Shown here: positions 12,501 to 22,100 of the stretch, piece after piece
Numbering within the stretch: the stretch's first letter is position 1
Layout of the letters: each line of letters starts with the position of its first letter
Source of the DNA: Ypsolopha sequella
Lineage: Eukaryota > Arthropoda > Insecta > Lepidoptera > Ypsolophidae
DNA: 64,000 bases
Reading direction: 5' to 3'
Assembly (NCBI GenBank): GCA_934047225.1
Contig: OW203987.1
Span: 1,639,501 to 1,703,500, forward strand
Program-made: the position numbers and the translations under genes
The notes under the pieces: model-generated
Databases searched by the model: none
Seen by the model: the letters and a program-made list of their open reading frames with translations, nothing else
What the model was told of the DNA's origin: nothing

Positions 12501-13294
12501 ATTGTGATACTAAGAGCCTATTTGATTGGGCCTCAACACCACCATGGTATGTAATGTGGTGGTTGGTTTATTTGGTTTATTCTGCTTATTTACAATTTCC
12601 ATAACTTACTTACCTACGATAGCTGAGTGGGTTTATTTTGTTTAATCTGATGACCACACCCTAACTAAATCTGGATTTACCTTTTTGGTGCAAGCCGCCA
12701 TAATTTTCTTTATGTTTTAAAATTAAACAAGAGACAATAATATTTATAATGAATTATAACAACTACAAAAAAACGAAAAAGTATTTTATCTACTCGGACA
12801 CTCGTGCAAATCTATCACGAAACTCACTTCGTTCGTTTCGTAAACAAGCACTCGTGTCCCAATGTCTCACATCATGTCACAGTTGCACAAAAGACCATTT
12901 TATAAAATACCTACATTTTCTTATGGTAATTATTATTTTTACCTTTTACCTTTTACTGAAAATCTGGGAATTGCAGTTGATAATAGACAATACCTATTAA
13001 TAGACTGCAACATCTACTTACCTTTTCAATACCATCCAAGTAATTATTCCACAATGACGCCATCTCTCCGCCGACCTCACGAATCGACAACACTTGTTTT
13101 TTCCCCATTTTATTTATGTAATTTATATCAAAAATGTTTGTTCCTATCGTCGGTACCGGACTGTAAGTATTATCAATACCCTCAGCATCTTGCAGTTTTT
13201 TTAATAACGTAGTTTTACCCGAACCTTTTGGACCAAGACAAAGCACAGGAATTTTAGGTTCTTGTTCGTCCATTTTGTGACTAATTCTCTTCAA
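6335..13294 (-). CDS. ARL16: ARL16-like small GTPase, three exons (193 aa)
   Basis: Exons 13294-13022, 11143-11045 and 6544-6335 join in phase 0 at both introns and give 193 codons plus TAG. The family is the divergent ARF-like GTPase ARL16, implicated in other animals in ciliary protein export. Seen in the sequence: P-loop GPKGSGKTT (residues about 21-29), switch-I threonine in PTIGTN, a G3 box reading REVGGEM with Gly-Gly in place of the usual DxxGQ, a G4 box TKMD instead of NKxD, and a C-terminal SGVTGVGV segment matching the G5 region. Length is near the ~170-200 aa of relatives. Splice sites are GTAAGT and GTAATT donors with TTTTGCAG and TTACTCTCAG acceptors. A second in-frame Met lies seven codons in (13273). 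Intron 2 is 4.5 kb and holds a VNTR and a transposon. Identity rests on motif order and exon joining, not on a search. Confidence 0.85.
6687..7075. mobile_element. Dispersed non-autonomous element, copy 1
   Basis: Nearly identical to 24101-24490 in DUSP12 intron 8. It starts TCAATGCATGTGCTCG, and its last ~120 bp form an imperfect hairpin (TAGTATGATACACGGGCG against CGCCCTTGTAGCATAAACTA). No coding capacity was seen. Confidence 0.8.
7192..8520. repeat. 46-bp VNTR, about 29 copies, inside ARL16 intron 2
   Basis: The unit contains TACAGCACTGTATAGGGGGG and TTCTGAACTTGTTCG. Variants are CTTCTAC for CTTGTAC, CACGTT for CATGTT, TATACGGGGG, and one unit with five Gs. The variant order CTAC, CACG, TATACG, then CTAC recurs at about 7380-7570 and 7930-8110, so a block of about 12 units was duplicated. 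The consensus has no stop in any of the three minus frames, which creates long spurious reading frames. Confidence 0.97.
8521..10550. other. Intronic/intergenic sequence; one dispersed repeat
   Basis: About 8905-9215 looks like a common dispersed element: it starts near TACTGTATGTTACGGGCCGGG and ends CGAAGCCGCGGGCTAAAACTAG. The remaining sequence, including a run of Gs at about 9880, shows no gene or repeat that I can name. Confidence 0.4.
10551..10602 (-). mobile_element. Short LINE 3' tail, minus strand
   Basis: ATTCAAATTCAAATAG followed by TTTATTTTGCAAAG is the reverse complement of the family A LINE tail. Only about 50 bp survives. Confidence 0.6.
11045..11143 (-). CDS. ARL16: ARL16-like exon 2 (33 codons)
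   Basis: The exon reads IIFVVDTSNLCQISAAAVLL onward. It corresponds to the LLFVMDASD-type strand of ARL16 relatives. Acceptor GTTTTGCAG, donor AAG|GTAATT, both phase 0. Confidence 0.85.
11445..11720. mobile_element. TIR element, copy 1 (family with 22980-23192)
   Basis: The ends read GGAAGCCGGAAAC and GTCTTCGGCTTGCGCAAC, with matching subterminal CGATAATACTCGTCCATACG and CACGAGTACTATCGCC. An AT-rich (AATAATAAT) insert lies inside. Non-autonomous. Confidence 0.65.
12515..12662. repeat. Dispersed repeat with CACCATGGTATGTAATGTGG
   Basis: Shares ACCATGGTATGTA, GTGGTTGGTTTAT and TTTAATCTGATGACCACACC with 18494-18602. Between this repeat and 10602 lie the exon and TIR element listed above and otherwise unremarkable AT-rich sequence. 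Confidence 0.6.
13022..13294 (-). CDS. ARL16: ARL16-like exon 1 (start, P-loop, switches)
   Basis: 91 codons from ATG at 13294 to GAAAAG|GTAAGT. It carries GPKGSGKTT, PTIGTN and REVGGEM. If the second ATG (13273) is the true start, the protein would be 186 aa. Confidence 0.85.
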
Positions 13295-13584
13295 CGGTAA
13301 TTAAAACAAAAAATGGAGATATTGAAACATGTTTAATCCATAATATCTGTACCCTTAGAAACAAAGTCCTTTTTGCTTTTAGAAGAGGTGTGTGAGGGAA
13401 ATTGATATTTCTACGGTTATTGTCTATGATCTCAACATTTTGATTCCTCTTAGACGACAAAAGAGTGTCGAACCACAAATGCATTTTAAGAAAAGCCTTA
13501 AATTAAGCCTGATATATTAAAGTATAAAAACAAAAGAGTAAAAATCTGTAATTGAGAGAAAAAGCTTGTTCCACTACTCGACGC

Positions 13585-13848
13585 TAGATGGCGTTAAGCA
13601 ATATTTAGTCAGAGAATATAAAGTATTACTACGTAAAGAAGCGACACTCTCCTCCCCGCGCGAATTTAACGTCCCCCGCGGTCCCCCGCAAGTTAGTGGA
13701 AATCTGGAGTCAGGCAGAGCTCGATTACCACTCGTTTGCTGCGCGCGTGTTTTGTTACAAAGTTTTATCACGATACGGATTTTTAATCAGTATGGTGCGT
13801 TATTGCAGTGTTTATGGATGCCTGGAAAACTTTTTTTCAAAAATTAGA
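13585..13848 (+). pseudogene. 5' end of a THAP-domain DNA transposon, copy 1
   Basis: A GC-rich stretch (CTCCCCGCGCGAATTTAACG, CCCCCGCAAGTTAGTGG) leads into ATG at 13792. The first ten codons read MVRYCSVYGC, the start of a THAP zinc finger, before a TAG at 13846. The same block occurs inverted at 20876-21085 with MVRFCSIYGC. THAP domains head P-element-type transposases as well as host proteins. The two independent intronic copies with the same leader argue for a transposon. Only the extreme N-terminus survives here. Confidence 0.6.
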
Positions 13849-14030
13849 GTTGCGTGATCAAACCTTACAATTTCGTTCAGTAACGCATTTGGAACAATAA
13901 AATCAGTATTTATAACTTTCCATGTTTTGACAAGTTTTCATTTTTTTTCCAAAATTTATGTTTGAGTAGTTGTTAATTATATGATGATCATTTATGCATA
14001 CGAAACTATATAGGTACCTACTAAGCTTAG

Positions 14031-14289
14031 GCATACTATATATATATATACTATATATATATAAAACAAAGGTAGTACTAGTCTATATGGACAACTGTTT
14101 GTATGGGAGCTAAGCGAAATTCTTAACTTTTTTTCACTTCCTCCCATACAAATTGCTCCGATCAGCTGACTCGTCCAGTATGGAAAGGTGAAAACGAATT
14201 TTAAGAATTTTTCACTATCCTATTAAAAAAAGTTATTCATATGGACATGTTCTACATATGTTTCAAATTTCGCCAACTAATTGAATTTA

Positions 14290-14325
<36 letters not shown>
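14031..14325. repeat. AT microsatellites and unclassified sequence
   Basis: (AT)n runs lie at 14036-14064 and 14294-14324. Between them are two CTCCCATACAAA/TTTGTATGGGAG inverted words. No gene is seen. Confidence 0.6.
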
Positions 14326-14326
<1 letters not shown>

Positions 14327-14575
14327 TTTTTTAATACTGATTAATCCACGGGGAACCAGAAATTGGACTACGCTAAAATTTAGGAAGCGAATCACATAAG
14401 TTGCTGACTTATATTGTGTCCCTCTCGGGCGACGACGCTCACACGATTGCTGCCAGCCCTAGACTAGCTCACGCACACACACAAGCGTGTGCGGACAAGC
14501 CAGATGCGCGCGTGAGAGTGTAGGTAAATAACTTGAGCCTTGACTATGAAGTGACGGGGGTGTGATTTAGTGTTC
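14326..14575 (-). repeat. Dispersed repeat, inverted relative to 20240-20500
   Basis: GGGGAACCAGAAATTGG, the CACACACACAAGCGTGTGCGG stretch and GTAGGTAAATAACTTGAGC match the second copy in reverse complement. The family is unknown. Confidence 0.65.
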
Positions 14576-14755
14576 ATGACAACAGGATAGGCGTTCGTTC
14601 CGTATTGACTGCATCAATTGCATTAATGCGATTTACTAACATAACAAATGCAAACACTGCATCAAACTACACGAACCGCTTTTGCCCATGAACTGATGCG
14701 ACTGAAGCAATGTCTATTTAATAGCTGTCATTTTTGCTAAACATTTTTCAGAAGA

Positions 14756-14928
14756 TAATAAAGCCGATTCTGAAGGCTTTAATTTTAGTGTAAGTGCTGT
14801 CAAAACATACATTTTTCCAAAGTAATTTAGCTTCTATTCGCAACACTTATGAACTGTTTTGCAATGAAGAAAATTTAGTTTTGACAGCACTAAAACTAAA
14901 ATTAAAGCCTTCAGAATCGGCTTTATTA
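14756..14928. mobile_element. MITE with ~50-bp terminal inverted repeats
   Basis: TAATAAAGCCGATTCTGAAG at the left is repeated inverted as CTTCAGAATCGGCTTTATTA at the right, and the pairing extends inward through GCTGTCAAAAC. Total about 173 bp, non-coding. Confidence 0.85.
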
Positions 14929-15449
14929 GCAAAGTTTTAATTTAAGTGAGAACAATGTAGTTTAGTGTGAATATAGAGCCAGCTTTACAGGCCGTCATCG
15001 CCGAAGTTATATTTTATTCTGTATTCAAAATAGTTACGTTAAAAAGTCATTCCTAAAAAATTACAACCGATTTTTTTTTTTCTATGGATCAAGCGCATCG
15101 ATGCGCTTTGACAAAACAGACCAAACAAATCGCATCAACAAACTGATGCACTACATGCGCAATTCGGTACGAAGCCTAGCATAATGTGTTTTTGTGTTCT
15201 TTCAAATCGAACCGAGTAAAAAAAAACAAATGTCAAAACAATGCAGTGTTGCCAGATTGGGTATTTTTTTCGTGATTTTGGGGAAAAATTGGGTACTTGG
15301 GGAAAGATTTTTGGCGTTGAGAAAATTTGAGGTTAACTAAGAATGAAATATTTATCTATTATATACCTAAGGCAATAACTTTATATATACGAATGGCTGA
15401 AATCTATGAAACGCATTTAAACATTTAAGAGACTTTATTCTTGTGCCGT

Positions 15450-15595
15450 AAAACCAGTGATCAAAAAAAAAGATCAGTTGGTCGGTCAGTCGGTCACGTA
15501 GTAGTCGAGAGCAGTTTTTAGTAAAATCTAAAATACAATTTAAAGAATGGCTAGACGTTGTAAACCGGCTTGGGAAGCCAAAACTCAGTTTTCTG
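15450..15595 (+). other. Candidate 5' leader exon of the DUSP12-like gene
   Basis: A short frame from ATG at about 15547 meets a consensus donor TCTG|GTGAGT at about 15595. The DUSP12 start codon at 16066 sits immediately after an acceptor (TTTTTCAG|ATG), which implies an upstream exon. This is the nearest strong donor. In that phase the frame would stop soon after joining, so it could only be an untranslated leader. Confidence 0.3.
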
Positions 15596-16065
15596 GTGAG
15601 TTTTTAACTCATTCAAACAATGTTTTTGATAAATTATTCTGCTAAATCAAGTTTGGGTTTTTTCCGAAAAAGTATCATAATAATAAATAATAATATAAGT
15701 AATCTGGGGAAATTTAAGAAATCACATCTGGCAACCCTAAAACAATGTTTTATTTGTAAATTAATTACAATTTTCAATAATTTTCTGTGAAAATACGAAT
15801 GTAAAGTTATTTATTTTACCACTGTTAAATTCATGGGTTCGTCCAGAAAATAGTATACTTCTCAAGAAAGTATTTCAGATGTTTTTATTATTGATTTTTT
15901 AAAGTATGCACATATTTTCCACTTATATTTTCGCTAAACAAGGTAAATGCTGCCGATTTTATGCCCATTTCCTTTACCAAATAATAATAATCTCCTTATT
16001 TGTTGAAACTGAGTGTTTTGTTTGTTTACTTTAAATCTTTATCCAATTTTTTTGTAATTTTTCAG

Positions 16066-16183
16066 ATGGCAAAACAAATGGCTGATGTTCAGATTCACGC
16101 ATCGGACTCCCACGACTCAGTGAAGCAAGACGATCATGACGTAGATGTCAGTGTGGACCTAATTGACGAGAACCTGTATCTAG
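16066..16183 (+). CDS. DUSP12: DUSP12-like exon 1
   Basis: 39 codons plus one base, from ATG directly after an acceptor to CTAG|GTGGGC. It ends in LIDENLYL, the first strand of the phosphatase domain. Confidence 0.88.
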
Positions 16184-19100
16184 GTGGGCCATTTTTTTAT
16201 TATTGTTTTATTTTATTTAGGAAACACACAGTCATTTATTTATTATTAGAAACTAGCGACCCGCCCCCGCTTCGCACGGGCATATATTATACGTATAAAC
16301 CTTCTTCTTGAATCACTCTATCTATTAAAAAAAATGTATCGAAATCCGTTGCATAGTTTTAAAGATCTAAGCATACATAGGGACAGACAGACAGCGGGAA
16401 GCGACTTTGTTTTATACTATGTAGTGATAAATAAGCAATAACAAATGGACCTAAAGTTCACTTAGGCACTTTTTATGATATTGACTCACCACTCACTCAT
16501 TTGATTCACCACATTAGGCTGTGAACGTAGTTTGATAAAATTGGATGTAGGAGTAACATGCTAGGATACTCCCATCAGGGATACATAAATATATTTCTTA
16601 ACATACACATCCCCTGATGCGTTGAGTTAGGGGGCCTAACGAGAGTGCGAGTGTGTTTAACTTGTAATGCTATCATGAACTCAGTGTCAGTATTGAATCT
16701 AATGACATTGAGGGTTTTTGAACACAACACAGGTAACCTGTCCTGTGCACGAGATGCGAACGAGCTGCAGAGACTGGGCGTCACACACATACTGACCATA
16801 GACGTGGTGCCGCTGCCACGCTCTGTACTGGATACAACCAAGCTCATTGTTAAATATGTTAAATGTAAGTAAATACGTTTTATTTATTTGCTGTGCTTTA
16901 AATTGTTAAATTTATTTTATTTTAAATTGATTAAATAGGTTTAAAGATATGTCTAGACTTACAGGTGGATACAACATGCATTATATTATAGGGTAATATA
17001 TTAACATAAGTTTCTTTTTATATAAAAGGACAAAAAATTTGAAAAATCAATTAAAATTATGTCAGTAATAAATTATTTTAAATGAATGCAACTTCTTAGT
17101 TATTATTAAAATGCTAAGGATTTTTAACTGCAATTTACAAAAAATAAATAAAGTATCCAATTTAAAAATAAGTTATTTATGCAATATGCAATATTCCAAG
17201 ACATGCATTAAATTAAAAAATAAATACAATGATTATTTGCAATACTTACATAAAAATACAAAATTACTCTCTAATATATTATAATTTATATGAAACAATA
17301 ATCTAACTTAGTACTAACACCATCGATATACGATATTGTATATTGTATATCGATGACTAACACTTATAACTAAAATAAAATTACAATTAAAATTATACAT
17401 AAAAGTGATTTTAAAATGTGGTAATTTCATTACAAAACATTTTTAAAGTGATGCACACATTGCATTGCTGTTAAAGATAATATCCTGCAAATACAAGGAG
17501 AACCTGTCTTAATAGCGGTTTTGCTGCCGTATTGTGAAAAACTTGTCTTTTTCTAATTAATTGAAACAGAACACTTGAATTCAAAATTCACTCAATAGTT
17601 ATTCAACAAAACCATATTATCTATGTATTGTGTATGTTGCCATTGCAAAGTTTCCATTGGTTCCTGTAAACTAGAATTTAAAATTTTTTTTAAGCTTAAA
17701 TTTTTTAAATTCATAATTTTTCAAATTCTAGTTTACAGAAACCAATGGATACTTTGCGATGGCAATATACACAATACATAGGTAATATGGCTTTGTTGAA
17801 TTACTATTGAGTGAATTTTGAATTTAAGTGTTCTGTTTCGATTAATTAGAAAAATGTAGGTTTTTCACAATCCGGTTGCCAAACCGCTCTTAACTTAGCA
17901 CCTACTCTCTAGCAAAAATGTTTTACATTTATTTGTTTCCAATGTTCCAGTGGCGGATGTTCCTAAAGAAGACCTCATATCCCATCTGCCAGAGACAAAT
18001 GAGTTCATTCAGCAGGCCATCGGCAAGGGGGGGACAGTGCTAGTACACTGGTAAGTAAGAACCATCTTCGACAACAATAACTTCTCTTTGCAAACACAAG
18101 ATTTTAAAAAAAAAAATTTTGCTTGTTGCGATCTGACACATTCTCCTTCGTTTTCTTTCAACACGTCAATTTCTCAAACAAAGGTTTTGTGTGCATTCGA
18201 GTGTGTGCACTTTTTAACGTGTAACATCTTTAAAATCACACCGAAACGTATGACAGAAAAGTGAACCATAACGAAAAGGGTTACATCGTCTTACCTTAAT
18301 AATTACAAAACTATTAGTCTTAGAAAAATAAATCTAGTGTCATTATTTACCTTATATAGATATCGGTCATTAGATCACAATTAACTACTATTTTCCACTA
18401 TAAACACCCACCATTCGGTCACGACTCATGACCCACAACAAACGTCAAAAATCGTGGGAAAAAATTGGCTGTCAAACGTGATTGTGCAGCTAACATCAGG
18501 CCACTATAAACCACCATGGTATGTATTATGGTGGTTGGTTTATACTGCTTATTTACATGATCGACTTACCAACCATTTTAATCTGATGACCACACCCATA
18601 GTCACCTCGCTCTTTTCGCCTTGAATTTGCGTCGGGGCCGGGTGGGATGGTGGGGGAGGGGAATTGCGCAGAATGACCGAAATCGGCTCTCCTGCTACTT
18701 TCTATTCAGTGTAACTCACGACTCACGTGATAGCGTGGTGATTCTTTTGTGTGTTTATAAAGTTTCTTAGATCAATCGATTTAAATAAAAACAAGTGTAA
18801 TTTGGACAACATTTATAGGTAAAAATAACCAGGAAGTGTATAAAAAATTATAAAATTCAATATGTCGGCCTCAGCTCGTGCTAGAGCCAGCCGGAAATTT
18901 AAATCATCGCCATCGTTGGAAAGAGGGGGTAATGGGCCACGCATGCCACGCATTGGTACCCCAATGTCTGGCGCCGAGCCAGCGAGGCGGTTTCAGGGGC
19001 GTATCAAAGCTGCCAAGGCACGCGCTGAGAAAGACGTTTTGCGTTAAAACCAACCCCTTTGTGCCCCGACACATTCCTACCCGATTTTTGCTTTGCCCAG

Positions 19101-22100
19101 TCAAGCTCTACTTTTTTTAGTCTTAACTTTTTGTTAACTGTAAATTATTTTGACAATGCTTTCATACCAGTCCCGTTTGCCAGCCCCCATGATTGCCAGT
19201 CACGTTTTTTTTTATTGTAATTATTATTTTATTCACATTCACAGCTACTTCGGCGTGTCACGCTCAGCAGCAGTCGTCATCGCCTACATAATGGAGAAGT
19301 ACAAACTGTGCTACGAAGAAGCGTTCACCTTGGTGAAGAGTAAGCGTCGGTTCATTGGACCCAACATCGGGTTCGTCGCTCAGTTGAAGCTGTTTGGACA
19401 CATGAGCTACACGCTAAACAAAGAGGATCCTAGGTTCAAGCAGTTCCGGCTGAAGCTGGCCGGGCAGAAGTTGAAGCAAGGTGGGCAATTTTTAAATGAA
19501 ATATATTGAAGAATTATCAAGAAACGTATTTTTAAATGCAAACTCCTTTCTAAATAACAGAATGATATTGAGACAGACACCCATGGTCTCTAATAGACCA
19601 TGTGGTCATATAGACCCGTATATTTTCCTCTTTTACTACATAATTAAACCTAACCATATTAATAAGCTTACACATGACGTGGTAGAGCTGATGCCGGACT
19701 CGACTGTGGAGGTACCACCATCTTACTTGGAGACCCCCTCGAAGTAATTCGGGAGAGTGTAAGAGGACACCTCACAGGCAAAAAACCAGGAGGCCCACCA
19801 TGCCTGGGACCTATGGATGGCGGTTTATCCATCCCTAATAGCCGGGGCCTTATATGGAACAGACTGGCGACGGGCAGTGGCTTCACTGGTGCGAGGGATC
19901 CGGCAACGCGCTCACCAACCCGCCTGCCCAGCGTGTGTGAGTATGGGCAATTATTCCAGGATGACCGCCGCGAGTGGCAAAGTCCTGGAAAGGCTTATGT
20001 CCAGCAGTGGACGAACTAGACTGATAGATGGATGATATGACGTGACATTAACATGACGTTTTCCTTTTCAGTAAAAATCCTACCCCAGCTATTCGCAGAC
20101 CTAGTGAAGCCAGATCCCGGGCTGACGCGGGAGCGGCCCGACCCCATCGTGTACCGATGTAAGAAGTGCCGGCGCGTGGTCGCGGCGCAGAGCAACATCA
20201 TACCGCACATACCGAAGGAGGTCAGATCATTACATTAGAGTCAGACCCCGGGCACACCCCCGACACTTCATACTGCGTGCTCAAGTTATTTACCTACACT
20301 CTCACGCGCGCACTGGCTTGTCCGCACACGCTTGTGTGTGTGCGTGAGCTAGTCTATGGCTGGCAGCAAGCGTGTGAGCGTCGTCGATCGAGAGGGACAA
20401 CATTATAATTCAGGAACTTGTATGATTCTCTTCCTAAATTTTAGCGTGGTTAATTTTAGGTTCTGGTTCCCCATGGATTATTTTTGTATTAAAAATATAT
20501 ATATCGTCACGACTTGAATCAAATGCTCGAGGGGGTGTTAGAGGTGTTCAGAGTGTGAACTTTGAAATGCAAGTCACAGTCCAGACTCGGTACACCTGCG
20601 TTTCACCTACAAATATTACGTCCCAACGTGATGGGTGGTGAGCCTTATCGCCGTACTTCGGGCACAAATACACATTTTTTAGGACATGTTAAAATTTGCT
20701 CAGCTCGAACGGTCACACAAAAACATTCGATTTTCAAGTTAATGTTGAAATTCTTACCAACTGTTTGACAGTTGCAATTAACGTTTTAAACCAATACATA
20801 AAAGAAAATGTCTTGCTTTAGTTCATCGGCAGATAATTTAAATAATCTCCGTTCTTTATTTTTTGCTCCGTTTTCAATGCATCCATAAATACTACAAAAA
20901 CGAACCATATTTATTAATAATCAGTATTTTAATAAAACAAAATACGCGCGCAGTGAACGAGTGGTACTCGAGCTCTGCCTGCCTCCAGATTTGCCACTAA
21001 CTTGCGGGGGACCGCGAGGGACGATAAACTCGCGCGGGGAGGTGAGTGTCGCTTCTTTACGTAATAATACTTTATATTCTCTGCCCCGGGCTGACGAGGG
21101 AGCGGCCTGACCCCATCCTGTATATAGATTTAGGAATCTAATGTTAAGGAATAGAAAGAGAAAGAATATCCGTGATGGCTACATGAATGAATATCTTTTT
21201 GTTTCAGATGAAGATTGAGCTGGCTAAGAAAGGCATCCGACCGCCGCCGAGCAAGCTGACGGGTCTCAATTGTTCCGGTGAGATTCAACTTTAAAGTAAC
21301 ACGAAAAATCTAATTTATAGGTGTTATTGTCAGTCAGTATCAGTTTTAAAACCCAACAACGAATTCCTAGGAAACATTTGCAACAGGTTATATATAACAG
21401 GTGGTGGAAACGTGGTAGAGCTGATGCCGGGCTCGACTGTGGAGGTACCAACATTTTACTTGGAGACCGCCTAGAAGTAATTCGGGGGAGAGTAAGAGGA
21501 CAGCTCACAGGCAAAAAACCAAGAGGCCCACCATGCCTGGGACCGATGGATGGCGGTATATCCATCCCTAATAGCCGGGCCTTATATATGGAACAGACTG
21601 GTGACGGGCAGCGGCGTCACTGGTTCGAAGGTTCCGGCACCGCGCTCACCAACCCGCCTGCCCAGCGTGTGTGAGTATGGGCAATTCTTCCAGGATGACC
21701 GCCGGGAGTGGCAAAGTCCTAGAAGGGCTTATGTCCAGCAGTGGAAGAACTAGGCTGATGGATGGATGGATGGATATATAACAGGTCCTGGGCCAGTCCT
21801 GGCATCATAGAAAGTCCTGTGCAGTGGATGACAAAAAAAAATATATTTATTTTATTTATTTTATATATAATATATACAATAAACCACTTAAATTCTACGG
21901 CGTATAATATACATACAGACTTGCCAATAAAGATATAAATTACCAAACAGCAAATAAATTAAATTAAATTTATTTGCTTCCAGAGAACGGTCAAATCCTC
22001 ATAGAGAAGCTGAAGAGCCTGGCGTGCCAAATCAACGAGATGATCAAGACAGAAGAAGAGATCCAAGTGGACAGTCCGAGTGTCGGAGAGAGCCACGCGA

